Shown: piece by piece, positions 11,440 through 23,685 of the stretch | Numbering within the stretch: position 1 is the stretch's first letter | Layout of the letters: the number at the start of each line of letters is the position of its first letter | Source: Pardosa pseudoannulata | Lineage: Eukaryota; Arthropoda; Arachnida; Araneae; Lycosidae | Reading direction: 5' to 3' | NCBI GenBank assembly: GCA_032207245.1 | Contig: CM063509.1 | Location: 8,996,937-9,060,936 of the forward strand | DNA length: 64,000 nucleotides | Made by a program: the position numbers and the translations under genes | Notes under the pieces: model-generated | The model's input: the letters and a program-made list of their open reading frames with translations, nothing else | Databases searched by the model: none | Told to the model about the DNA's origin: nothing

Positions 11440-11476
11440 TCCCCTAGTCGGGATACTGGGTATCCCGACTAGGGGA
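11440..11476. repeat. Perfect 17-bp hairpin, 3-base loop
   Basis: TCCCCTAGTCGGGATAC (11440-11456) and its exact complement (11460-11476) around TGG. Unusually G+C-rich for its surroundings. Confidence 0.95.
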
Positions 11477-11503
11477 GAGATGCTTATAGACGTTTATAGA
11501 GGG

Positions 11504-11541
11504 GTACGTTTATAGAAACTTTAGTAGTTTCTATAAACGTA
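11504..11541. repeat. Perfect 17-bp hairpin, 5-base loop
   Basis: GTACGTTTATAGAAACT and its exact complement around a 5-base loop. The right arm runs into a CAGTAAAACCTGCTTAAGAA terminus starting at 11542. Confidence 0.9.
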
Positions 11542-11715
11542 CAGTAAAACCTGCTTAAGAAAAATAAAAAATTTAATATTACAGTAAAAAAAATTTTGTT
11601 TACCCCGCCCTTTAAGAAATTTTTTTTTTTTTTTTTATTTTTTCCTATAAACGGGGGTTTTTAACTGATTAAAACTTCTTAAACAGGAAATCAGGCAATA
11701 AGCATTATGTTTGTT

Positions 11716-11717
<2 letters not shown>

Positions 11718-11791
<74 letters not shown>

Positions 11792-11797
11792 TATATG

Positions 11798-11860
<63 letters not shown>

Positions 11861-11875
11861 TATGTGTGTGTATAT
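11718..11875. repeat. (TG)n(TA)n(TA)n(CA-type) microsatellite
   Basis: TGTGTG run, two long TA blocks separated by a short ATGCA spacer, then ATATGTGTGTG; all frames here are spurious. Confidence 0.95.
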
Positions 11876-11894
11876 AAAAATATAAATATATATA

Positions 11895-12522
11895 CAGTAA
11901 AACCCACTTAAGAAGTTTTCTAAGAGAATAGAAAAAGAAAACTTCTTAAACGAAATTAATTTTTTTAAAACAAAATAGTTACATAGATAATGAGTAGAGA
12001 TTTTTTTCTTCATTAAATAATATATAAACAATAGGTTTGTTTTTTCTCAAAAATTTACATTTTTTGCATACTTAAAAAATCAGCTAATAAAGGAAAACAA
12101 CGTAATTACCTTAGAATATCTTTAATTCAGCTAAGAAATTTTGCTTTAAACACCACTGGAATCGATTTTACGGAAAAAATTGGTTATAATTTTTTGTTTT
12201 TGGTATTTTATCGGCAATTTGTAATTGATAACAGTCCAACTGTCATAAGCCTTTAAAAACTTCTTCAGGCACATTTAAAAAAAAATGACAGTCATTTTCA
12301 GCTATAAGCATTGACCTTTACAAACAGAGAGATAGGAGGGAAAAAAAACAGTAATCGAAAGGCAGCTATAAACATGTTCTGTAAGTAAACTTAGAAATGA
12401 AAGAAAACTTTTTAAGCGGGAAAGAGTTTGGAACGAAATTTATAAATGGGTTATTTTAACATTGTAAGAATAGGGGGGGAAATGGGTACTGAAAATATAA
12501 ACTTCTTAAATGAGTTTTACTG
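11895..12522. mobile_element. TA-flanked short element with CAGTAAAACC ends
   Basis: Starts CAGTAAAACCCACTTAAGAA and ends (other strand) CAGTAAAACTCATTTAAGAA, with TA outside both. This is the layout of Tigger/pogo-derived MITEs. A second left-type end at 11542 (CAGTAAAACCTGCTTAAGAA) suggests a related, broken copy beside it. No ORF. Confidence 0.65.
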
Positions 12523-13144
12523 TATATTCACGGAATACATGGATATTTTTAAAAGAAAATTTGATAAGTGTAAGATCTTAAAAGTTAGAACTGTGATCTT
12601 GCATCAGTTTCAGAGGTAAATACCTAGTTTTTTTTAATAGTAATTTAAATTTTGAAAAGGGTTTTAGTATTTTCATTAAATAATTTTATGCTAAATTACA
12701 TTTCAGATTAAAGCTATTTTTTTAAGTTACTAATACATTCTCCCAATTCAATCAAAATTTATTTTTTATCCCACTCCAAATGCTGATACAAAGAGACAGA
12801 AGTCTGAAATCCTGCAAACATCTGTGCAAATAGCCACTTGTGGCTCACAGGCTTTGATTTGCCAACCCCTAACTTAGGACTATAAAATCTCGACCAGGCA
12901 AAGTACTGATTGGTAAATTCATTAGAACAGGCTACTATAATAATTCATAACTACGAATTCTACACTTTTTGATCTTAAATCTTGCACCACTGTTTCGAAT
13001 AGATTAGTTAAACCAACTTTCCCAATTCCCAACGTATTTTCTGCATTGATTAAAAGAATGCTTTCTTCATCTACCTCCTGGGATTTTATTGGGTATTGTT
13101 AATAGAGGAAAGAATTTCAGCAGTTGTAGACAGGTTTCACTGTA

Positions 13145-14920
13145 TAAACTAACTGTATAAATCTAAATTACTTTTTAACTGTTGAATGAGTTTGAAAAAT
13201 ATAAAATATATTGTGTTATAAATAGTATGTGGATATGTACTTTGCGGGATGATCTAAATATATTTATGTATGTCTGGATATATACAGCTAAATTCTTTTA
13301 AATTAATGCAGTGTTTCATTTTCTCTATTATATTTTTATAGATATTCATTTCAACTTCTAATACTTTGAATGGACGCTGATAAACATTTTCTCTGTTTGT
13401 AAATATTTTAAAATAAGTTGAATTTGTGAATAATTTTTATGTATATCTTGCTACTTAAATTATGTTTTTACTATTTAAACATTATTTCTACCTGTAGGTA
13501 TTAATAAGAGGATAAGAGAGTTTAAATATCACTTTTTAAAATATTCAATTATTAACAATATTTTAATGCGATTATAAGTAGTGCTATTATAAAAACATGA
13601 CATTGAAATCTACAATTAAAGAATTTTAACTGAAATAAGTTAACTTTTTCTTAAATATTGAGTTTCCATTGACATTTTTTAAAAAGCTCCAAGTTTTTAT
13701 ATATTAGTTTAATTTTTGACTGTAGACTTAGTATCTATATAGAAGCATTGCCAGTTACTGAATTTCGGTAACATTAAATACAATTAATATAAAACTTAAT
13801 ATATTTGTGTAATTTTCAACATTTTTTTTTCATTTTGTTGCTATTTTCAATCTTCTGTAGTTTATAATTTTAAAAAACATTCCTTTATGGCAAACACTGT
13901 GATAAGTGTTCAGTTTTTTAAAACTACACAAAAAATATTTAATTGCTAAGGCGATAAAACTGAAAAAAAAATTAAGTTTTTGAAAGAAAGATCAATAAAA
14001 AAATTTTTGAAAAAATGTAGTAATTTGATTTAAATATGAAAGTTTATGCTATACCTGATTTGATGTTTAATGACTCCCCCCACATCAGCAAAATAAAAGT
14101 ATTTGGATTTATTTGATGATTTTGATCTTTTTCCCCTGTCTTTAATAAATTAATGTATATGTAAAAAATATTTTTTATTGATCTCGATTCTTTGTTTATA
14201 TTTTTAATAAATTATTGTTTGTTACACATATTGTTTACCAAGTATTAAGCGGTTAAGAAATCCTTAAAAGAAAATTAATAAATTTCTAAGGAAAACTTCT
14301 ATTGTAATACTTAACATTTATGAAATAAGTAGAAAATACCTTATGTTAGGTGAAACACTGCTTTAAAAAATAGTTTTCTAAAATCCTTTAAAGTTGATCT
14401 CAGTTTGGGCTAAAAGGGAACTCTTATTCACATTATATTAGGAAATGTATGTATATGAGTGTAATAATGCTAACAGACTGGAAAGATATATATATATATT
14501 CTTAGTTTATTGCAAAAAATTTGGAAAAGGTAGTTACAGTTGTATATACTCTTTAAATGTATAGAAAGTTGTGTAGAAGAAGGTCAGTTACAAAATGCCA
14601 TATTCCTGTGATTTATGATTTTGATCAATTCTTTTTGTTTCTGTTTAAAAATATTTTTATTTGTGATCTCATCGTAATTTAGTTATCTCATTAAAAAGTT
14701 AAACATTTTTCTTGAATAAAGTACTGAATTGTCAAAAGAGAAAAAAAAATCTCTAATAATTGTTATAAAATTAGCATAAATGCAGTGTAACAAATTAACA
14801 AGTGATTTCAAGCAGTTATTTGACTTTGCTAATGCTAGAAGATGTTTTGGAATAACTATCCCATTCTGTATCAGTCTGAATCAGGATTACCAACCCCTTT
14901 TCTGCATTAACCCCTTATAA
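13145..14920. other. A+T-rich spacer
   Basis: No ORF, RNA gene or clear repeat boundary; one short (TA)n near 14488-14500. Confidence 0.5.
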
Positions 14921-14926
14921 TAATTA

Positions 14927-15581
14927 CAGGGTTCCCACGTTCCTTAAAAGTCCTTAAAAACTCTTTAAATTTTAAATTGGAACACGATCCATTTCTCCAT
15001 TGATGCCATCCGCCATCGTTATGTGATTTCCTATCAGCTTTTGCCATACTCTCCGAGCTTTCTAGTTTTGTAAGTTTGGAGTTAAACTTGCCTAAAACCG
15101 GTTCTAAGAACACTAGAACAGGTGATAAGTAGTGGCCCAAGAATATATATATATTGAGAATATATATAGAATATTTGTTAATGTTCATAACATTTTTACA
15201 TTTTCAGCCAAAAGTGCAGTATTAATAATAAATAAAACCCTCAAATACACATGTTTTCAGTGTATTACTCTAGTAATGCAAAATTCCTTTCCTTGATATC
15301 CTTAAAAAATTATGAAAATACTTTTAGTTTATTAGTACTTATGGTCACAACCTAGGAAACATTTTTGACAAATAATCTCTCACACACTGAAAAGGTTTAA
15401 AGTATAAAGTCAGCTGCCATGTTCTAATAGCTAACACTTATGCAGATTTTAATTAAACGAAGCATAGGGGTTTGTAGATATTTCAGTTACTTATGAAAGT
15501 TTCATTTTCCTTGAATTGAATGTAATAGAAAAGTCTAAAACTTTCTTCTTTCCCAGGCAATGTCAGGTATAATCAGCTAGT

Positions 15582-15638
<57 letters not shown>

Positions 15639-15937
15639 ATTTTTAAATCCTCAGACAGTATTGTTTATAATATTGTAATTTTATTCACAATTTATTTTTA
15701 GTTTGATCACTCAAAAAACTTTACACGTACATTTTTCAAAATTAGTTTTTGTCAAATAGGTTTATCTTATATTAATATTTAGGCATTTATAAAAACTTAA
15801 TTCTGAAATATTGTAGGGCATTATTGTAATAGGATTTATGTCATTATGCCGTGTATTTCAAGTAGGTCTTTATAAAAAGTTACTCTGGTCCTTAGAAAGT
15901 CCTTAATTTTTGTTCTGGAAAAGGAGTGGGAACTCTG
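14927..15937. mobile_element. hAT-like family with 5-bp duplications, copy 2
   Basis: Starts CAGGGTTCCCACG, ends GTGGGAACTCTG (one terminal mismatch), flanked by AATTA (14922-14926, 15938-15942). The interior microsatellite (CA)n(TA)n sits at the same homologous position as in copy 1, right after TATAATCAGCTAGTA. Confidence 0.85.
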
Positions 15938-15942
15938 AATTA

Positions 15943-16352
15943 GTGAATTGTTTTATTCTACTGTTTATTATGTTGTTTTATTTATAAAATTACCCAAGCC
16001 TAAATTATTTTTTCAAAATAAATATCAAGTTTTTAAATTTTTCATTTAACCATCTTGCTCACTTAAACCTGTAAGAGGCCTGTTTGGTCACCTAATTAAT
16101 TAATAAAAAGAATAATTTAAAATAATTTTCCTAATTTAAAAAAAAAATCTTTAGTGATGCATTTTATACATCTAGGTCTCACATGTGACTTTGATTTTTA
16201 TTTAATACTTGATAAAAGTTAATAGAACGAGACTGAAAACTTTGTCTTGAATTTGTCGAGGAAATGAGTACATAAATGAAACATTTTGTTTTGTTTGAAT
16301 TTTTTCTCTTTAGTACTAATATTTTTTAAAATTGTATTTATAACAATGTATA
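15943..16352. other. A+T-rich spacer between two transposon copies
   Basis: No feature recognised. Confidence 0.5.
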
Positions 16353-16357
16353 ATATT

Positions 16358-16792
16358 CAGGGTTCCTACGGTCCTTAAAAGTCCTTAAGAACTCTTTAAT
16401 TTTAGCTTTCATTTTTAAGGACCCTTAAAACAACTTAATTTTTGTCAAAGGTCCTTAAAAACTTCTTAATTTCTAAATTGGAATGCGATCCATTTCTCCA
16501 TCGGCAAGATCCGCCATCGTCATGTGATTTCCTATCAGATTTCTTATGACAGTGTTTTCTTAGTTACTTATTCAACAAATAAGCTTTTATATACTTAAAA
16601 GGTTTAAAGTATAAAGTCAGCTGCTCTTTCCTATTATCTAACAGTCATGCAGATTTTAATTAAAAAAAGCATGGAGGATGGGGGTTAGTAGATATTTCAG
16701 TTATGGAAGTTTAATTTTCCTTGCATTCAATATAATAGGAAAGTCAAACTTTCTTCTTTCCCAGGCAACGTCGGGTATAATCGGCTAGTATA

Positions 16793-16878
<86 letters not shown>

Positions 16879-17224
16879 GACTGATATGTATATATCAGTC
16901 ATTTTTTAAACCCTCAGAAAGTACTGTTTATAATGTTTTTATTCACAATTTATTTTTAGTTTGATCACTCAAAAAACTTTAGATGTACATTTTTCAAAAT
17001 TGGGTTTTGTCAAATAGATATCTTATATTAATTTTTACACATTTTAAAAAACTGAATTGTGAAATTTATTGAATATTGAGCATGCCTTGTCTGGTTCATA
17101 ATCATTAAAATGTTCCTCAGGAAATAGGATTTATATTGTGTATTTCAAGTAGGTTTTTATAAAAAGTTATTTTGGTCCTTAGAAAGTCCTTAATTTTTGT
17201 TCTGGAAAAAGAGTGGGAACCCTG
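16358..17224. mobile_element. hAT-like family with 5-bp duplications, copy 3
   Basis: Starts CAGGGTTCCTACG, ends GTGGGAACCCTG, flanked by ATATT (16353-16357, 17225-17229). Here the interior microsatellite is (TG)n followed by a long (TA)n (about 16794-16876). Confidence 0.85.
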
Positions 17225-17229
17225 ATATT

Positions 17230-18427
17230 ACTGATATGAAATTTATTGTCTAAATAGGTAGACTGACAAACCAGTAAATAAATAAAACATTGGGCTGTGT
17301 TGAACACATTTTATTCCAACAGGCTGTGTTATATATTTATATATAGCTATATCATCTCTCTCTATATATATATGTATATGTAACATATTCAGGAATTGAA
17401 ATATTAAAATTTGTAATTAAACTCGACAAACAAACAATAAAAAAATAGACAATATATTTAAGTGAAATATTTTTAATCCAACTCTATGTAGTCTTATAAA
17501 AGAAAATGTACCATCACCCTTTGTAACTATATATCAATGATTTTTGTTTGTGCAGAAAGAATGATGGTTTATATATTTGTTGTAAAACCGATTTCTTACT
17601 TAATTTTTTAAAATGCATTTTCAAAATTATGGGATCAAATGAAGAGTAAAGTTATTTAAAAAAAAATTACTCTTTATTGGCTAGCCTTCTAATTAATTGT
17701 AAATAATTGAAAAGGGTTTCTCAATTCTTGTGATAAAACCTTTGGTATTTTTGAAATACTTATCATATTAACGAGTTAACTTTTCAAAATATGTACTTAA
17801 GTTTAAGGTTTAGTCATCATGTTATTTTACTTTTGTTTTTATTTTTATTATAAATATCTGTATACTTTATAAGTGAATAACTTATGAAGATGAATATTTT
17901 TTTTATGGTTCTAGAATTTAATGTGTTGAGCCAAATATTTTGAGTACTTTATAGATTTTCTTGATAGTCTTGGACGAGGCCTGTTCACAGACAGGGAAAT
18001 AATTAAAACTGATTTCTGAGGTTCGGTTATCCAAAATGTTGCCAATTCCTTTTGTTTATAATTTTAAAAATGCTCTTATCATAGTTGTTGTTGTTTTTGT
18101 GCATCTTAAAAATTGCAAAGATTCATTCAGTATTTTATTTAACTGTATTTTTATGTTTTTATTGTTGTAACACTTTATATTACACTTATAATGCAAATTA
18201 GTGACCATTAATGGTAATCACTATTCATCAGTATATATTGATGAATACTTTAATCTAAATCTTTACTTAGGTGAAAAAAGTATGAAATTGAAGCAACTGT
18301 CTTGTTAGTTTTAAAATTACAGCCTGTCCTCATTTGTAGATCAGCAGTATTTATATACATCATGGAATGTCATTTATATTAAGAGATATTTCAGAAAAAA
18401 TTTAAGTCTAGGTTTTACTATAGTTGG
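17230..18427. other. A+T-rich spacer
   Basis: Short TA/TC-rich runs near 17330-17380; otherwise no recognisable feature. Confidence 0.5.
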
Positions 18428-18431
18428 TTAA

Positions 18432-19367
18432 GGTATCCATCTACGTTCAGAGAACTTTTTTCTTTAAACGTAGAAACTAGTTCATGTTTTTACATTTTTA
18501 GATTTATTTTTTATATTATCACAGAGAATTGCACTCAAAAAATTTATTCCTGGAGAAGTTTTTATAAAATTTCTAATAAATGAAGAAAATTTAGTAAAAA
18601 TATCGGGTTTTTCAAAAGGTCTCATGTTTTAATAAATTAAATTATTTCAATAATTTTGATGCAACACATTTCTTATACACTGGACTAGTAAATCACTTAA
18701 AATCTTTGCTTAATTTACATTTGGTAAAAAATTTTGATCCTTCAAAATCATACACATTGAATTTTTAACGAATTTTCATTACTTTTATATCTAACTATGA
18801 GTGTAACATCTATAAAAATTATCCAAATTTAAAACTTTTAGGTCATTTACTAGTAAATACTATCAAAAGCATTCTGAATAATTTTCAACAAAATATTTTA
18901 AGAACTTTTTGAGGAATCACGTTTCAAGTTTCAACATTTTATTAAAAATACCGTTCTGAGAAAAATGCATTTGAAGTTTACGAAAGCAACTTTAACTATT
19001 AAAAAAATTAAAATACATGTTTAAAATTCCTCACACTTTCTTGCTTCAAAACTTTCTAATTGCCAAGTTGCTGATTATTGAAAATACTAGAAAAATGTTT
19101 AAAGTAATTTTCTTGAAAATTTAAAAAGTGTTGTCCAAAAAATGCTCTTTTAAAGTCTTTAAATTCACAACTTCCAGTTCCGAAGCTACTTCCGTTTTGT
19201 TTTGACAGCTGTCACTGATGTTTAAATAGCTGTAACTTTTCTTTAAAATGCTGTAGAGATAAAACAAAAACAGATTTAGAAGCTTAAAAGTTGAAATTTT
19301 ACAATAGAGAAATAAAAGAAATTATGATTTTTGGCAAAAAATGACGTTTTTAACGTAGACGGATACC
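18432..19367. mobile_element. 0.94-kb TTAA-flanked family, copy 2
   Basis: TTAA at 18428-18431 and 19368-19371. Ends AAGGTATCCATCTACGTT and AACGTAGACGGATACCTT. Collinear with copies 1 and 3. Confidence 0.85.
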
Positions 19368-19371
19368 TTAA

Positions 19372-20642
19372 GGCTGATTGGAACTTAACTAAAATACATT
19401 TATTTATAGAGTACTTAATCTATGATCAGCTATAATGACTGTGCAGTTGGCTCTTATTTGCTAAAAAATGTAAATGCAGTAGTATTTTGGAATAAAGTTT
19501 TAAAATATAGTTATTTGTCCAAATTTTAGCACATGTACTTGAATAAAAAGTAAATTTATATGTGAGGCTTGAAAAACCAAAAATTTTCAATCCAAATTAC
19601 AAAATTATAAACAACAACAAATGCTTGAAAGTTTTCAAGATTGTTTAAAGGTTATTGAACATCACTAAAAAAGAAAAATCGTTTCAAGAATTATGCATAC
19701 TATTTTACTAACTGTTTTCGAATATTGACGCTGGATAGTGATGAGTTAATATGTACTTTTTTTCTTTTAACCTGGAGCCAGAAATGTCTGTGATCAACCA
19801 TGTCTATGATTGTAAATATTTATCTTCTAGTATTTTGAATTCCTTAACGATTTTATTGAGATACTGTACTTATTCTTAGAGATTTTAATCCAGTTAAATT
19901 GAGAAATTATGTGAAATTGTAACTTTATTTTATTATTATTATTATTATTATTTTGATGCCATACAGTTTGTACAGTTTTAGAAATTTTATTAGTTTTTAT
20001 TTTCTTTTATTTTTTTTAATTAGAGTTGTCAAATATATATAAGAATAAAGTTATTGCATTATTGCAAGTTAATTAGATTTATTGCAGGAAAAAACATGAG
20101 TGGTGCTATTATAGTATTAGTTGTCATGTTTTGTGTTTTTCCTGTATGTTTCTGGTTTAACAAAAGATGTAAAGTAATGAATATGCTACATTCCTAAATG
20201 GTGTCTGGTCAAATATCTTATTGATTTATATTAAGTCATTATTTTTATATTAGAGGCATTTTATACCATGAATTTATTTATACATGAATATTGGGTACTT
20301 ACACAATTATAATTTACTTGAAAGTAAATTCTTAATGGTTTTTTTCAAGTATTACTTTTTTACACATTTGCTTGTATTTAAACGTTTTGTTATCGGTTGC
20401 CTTTTTTAAAAGACAGAAATGTGTGTTTTATGACAGTGATTTGATTTAAATTTCATTTGATTGTTTCTTTTTTACTATGCTGAAGTGTATAAATGATATC
20501 AGTAATAAATTATTAGATAAATGGAGATTTTATTCATTTTTTATTTTAAAATTTTCAGATGTATAGGTTTTTATTGATTTTATTTATTTCTTCTTTAAAC
20601 TTGTAACAACTACATGGGTGGTACACTTTATATTGTGTAGCC
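19372..20642. other. A+T-rich spacer with (ATT)n
   Basis: Contains a short (ATT)n run near 19928-19952; no gene or element boundary seen. Confidence 0.5.
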
Positions 20643-20648
20643 TCCACA

Positions 20649-21391
20649 CATGGTTTCCACATACCTGGAAAGTTATGGAAAATCATGGATTTTAGACAAT
20701 GGATTAATTTTGTCATGGAAAGTCTTGGTTTTTCAAGTAAAATGAGTAAAAGTCATAGATCCGCTAAACTACTGATTTAAAAAAAATGCATTGAATTGTT
20801 TAATTCTATTTTTACTTGTCATTTGGCTGAAGTTACTGAGTTTGGTATTTATGTATTATCCTATTGACCCTATTGCCAAGTAAAATTTGTTCACGAAGGA
20901 AACTCAAAGCAAGAAAGCTTAATGGGTGGGTAAATGTATATTATTCTGGTTTTTTCTTAAATTGTAGATTAAAATTTTATTAATATAATAATAGTTATTT
21001 TTTTAATAAAAATTATTTAAGATTTTTGCACAAAATATGAGTTTATCTCTAGGGATTGTATATGAACATTATAGGGTTATATTTGGCTATTATTCATGGT
21101 CACCTGGATAATACCAAAGTACCCCCAATTCAAATTGGAAACATTTTGATTGAAAAATGGCTATAGGATTAAACTTAGGTATGTAGATACAACAATTTAT
21201 TTTTATGTGAGTTTATTAACACTTATAAAGTAAGTTTATAGTTTTTTTATAATAAAATTCCTGTCATTTCTCTAAAAGCATATATTTTATTTATATATAC
21301 TTTAACAAAAGCTTTTTAAAGTCATGGAAAATGATCTGCTAAATCAGGAAAAGTCATGGATTTGAAAAATTTTATTTTGGCAGATACCCTG
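20649..21391. mobile_element. hAT-like family with 6-bp duplications, copy A
   Basis: Flanked by TCCACA (20643-20648, 21392-21397). The left end CATGGTTTCCACA pairs imperfectly with the right end read in reverse, CAGGGTATCTGCC. Sub-terminal repeats of GTCATGGA-type occur near both ends. Copy B at 31929-32722 is collinear and has its own different 6-bp duplication. Confidence 0.8.
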
Positions 21392-21437
21392 TCCACATTA
21401 TGGCCAATTGTTCTACTTCCTGATGGTGACCTTAGAC

Positions 21438-22529
21438 CAGGGGTGCTGAACCCAAATGGGTTTGCTGAGCTAAAAAACAATTTACTGAACTGAGGTGGGC
21501 CGCACATATAAAAATAAACAACAAATTATTCAAAATATTTTATTATCGTGCAATATTCAAAATAGGCATTTTGACAGTGCCAGTGGCGACTCTACATAAA
21601 AGTTGTGTTATACATATATCATAACTACAAAGACAATAAACATTAACTGTACTGTATTTATAATCACCTCCAACACCTCACCTTCCTCCTTAATCATGAG
21701 GGTTAAAATAGTATTATATTTATACTATAAATATATATTGTAGTTGATTCACAAGCATTACCACATGTATTAAACCACACTGTAAAATTACACACATTTT
21801 AAAATTAATGTGAGATTTGTTTTGGTATTTTACTAGAGATTTTGTTAATATCAACGGATAATGTAGTCGACGAGCATCATAGCCGATGGGTCATGTTTTT
21901 ATCAAGCAACCTGCTGCGACACTTACTTTTTACCAGGTTTAATTTGGAAAAAAAATTATTCACAGCGATAAGTAGTTCCAAATGCTGATATAATGCACAT
22001 TGCCAATCGTCTTAAATTTGGAAATTTATCTTTAGCGACATATTTTTGATAATACTCAATCTTATTCCCTTAGAAAAGGCATTTTAAGCTCAACGTTTGA
22101 TTGCAATTCTATTAGATATATTGTAGAACACTCAAATTTTAACATAACCTGTCCAAACCTACTCAAAGACCAGGTTTATGTTAGTTACTATTAAGTCTTA
22201 ACGTACATAATATGTGATATTTATTATTGCTAGAACACCCAAATTTCATTAGTGTTCTAGCAATCATCAATTAGATATATTCTAGAACACTCAAATTTCA
22301 ACATTACCTGTCCAACCCTACTCAAAGACCAGGTTTACGTTGGTTACTATCAAGTCTTAACATACATAATATGTGATATTTATTATTGCAAACATTAACA
22401 ACTAAAATTATGTTTCAACTGTATATACTCGAAATGACTAAAATTATATAGACAGTTTAAAACTTCAGTTGGGCCGCAAAAATTTTTAAATGGATCACTT
22501 TCGGCCCATGGGCGGGTTGGGCATGCCTG
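21438..22529. mobile_element. hAT-type non-autonomous element, 8-bp duplication
   Basis: Starts CAGGGGTGCTGAACCC, ends GGGCATGCCTG, flanked by CCTTAGAC and CCTTAGAG (7 of 8 identical). The right terminus contains GGGCCGCAAAA...GGCCCATGGGCGGG, typical of hAT ends. Inside, about 120 bp at 22109-22229 is repeated directly at 22271-22389 (TAGAACACTCAAATTT...GTGATATTTATTATTG). Confidence 0.75.
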
Positions 22530-23147
22530 CCTTAGAGTGTGGTTTATGGGTTGCATCCTCACACTAGGCCACTAAATAACAGGCGCCTGGAACCTGGTAT
22601 TCCACTCAACTTAAGATTGGCTGGTAAGTACATTGGCAACGATTTCTAAAATTGGCGAAATATCTTGGCGTTGATTTCTTATCCATTGATTTTAATTGGC
22701 TGCTTATTTATTTATTTCTCTTTACTTATCCATTATTTATTCCTTTATTTAGAAGAATTTGGACCGTACAAAGAATGGAAATCTAAAAGTTCTAATTGTA
22801 AATATTGCAGCTCTGTGTTTTATTAGAAAAGTATTTAACAAAGCATGTAAAAGTTTCTCTTATCGGTAAACTATTATTAAATATTTGTAACTTAACTTTA
22901 ATTAAATATCAGTAAGCCTTTCATTAAGTATGTACTCACCCCCTCCCTTAGAAAAAAAATTATATATGTTGCGCCTTCGGATTGGCTGTAGAAATTCCCG
23001 CTCTCAGATGAATCACCTTCCTACAAAATGACGTAAACATTGTCCGGACCAATCGTAGATGAGAGGAAAGAGGTTGCCAGCATGGGTACATTATCAAAAT
23101 AATTATCGCCCAAAAAAGTCGCCAACGTGACAACCTAGGAAAGCGGC

Positions 23148-23555
23148 TGTGAGATCCACTTTATAAATCTAGATTTATTTTGATGAGTATATTTATTTGT
23201 ACATTGTGGCAACAAGCTAGTTCTCTTCTTTAAGTTTTGTTAACAGTTTTTTGATGGCAGTGTTTTGAAAAAGAGGCATCTTGTGATGTCTATGTAACTT
23301 ATGAAAATGGGCTTAGTTTGCCCGAAAGTTGGTGATATCTGTTCTTTTATCTTTATTTGTTTTATATTGAATTGTGCTGTCTAAAGAATAAATATTTTAA
23401 AAGACATTCTCAAGTTTTGTTTTCAAAGTCCTGTTTAGAGACGAATCTTTTGGAATCATCAAGATAGAGATCCCGTTATGAACCTGGAAAATTACAGGTA
23501 AGAGATTTTTTACTCTTACAATTTGATATCTGTTTTTGGAAGTAGAATCCCAAAA
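23148..23555 (+). repeat. 5' LTR of the BEL element
   Basis: Starts TGTGAGATCC and ends AGAATCCCAAAA. It differs from the 3' LTR at one position (GAGATTTTTT here, GAGATATTTT there) by my reading. AATAAA near 23390 is a likely polyadenylation signal. Confidence 0.95.
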
Positions 23556-23650
23556 TCTGGCATCCCTGCCGGGATCTGAAAAAATTGAAAACTTGAGAAA
23601 AAAAAATCTGGCATCCCTGCCGGGATCTGAAAAAATTGAAAACTTGAGAA
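23556..23650 (+). other. Primer-binding region, tandemly duplicated
   Basis: Right after the LTR, TCTGGCATCCCTGCCGGGAT contains a block whose complement ends in CCA, as a tRNA 3' end does. The isoacceptor was not identified. The block and the following 26 or so bases are repeated once more with a 51-bp period (second copy from about 23605). Confidence 0.7.
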
Positions 23651-23685
23651 TTAGAATTTATGATATCTGATTAGATTATTATAAT

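Larger units (their letters stand above)
10386..13142. mobile_element. Possible degraded Tigger/pogo-type element (ends only)
   Basis: CAGTGAAACCT after TA at 10384-10385 and AGGTTTCACTG before TA at 13143-13144 form a perfect 11-bp inverted pair of the Tigger/pogo type, 2.76 kb apart. No transposase is recognisable inside, and another element (11895-12522) and two hairpins occupy the middle. These ends may belong to unrelated elements. Confidence 0.3.

Noticed and set aside
12927..13078. 51-codon open stretch on the minus strand (EVDEESILLINAENTLG)
   Set aside because: Possible remnant of a transposon protein, but without a start, a recognisable motif or a second copy it cannot be supported.
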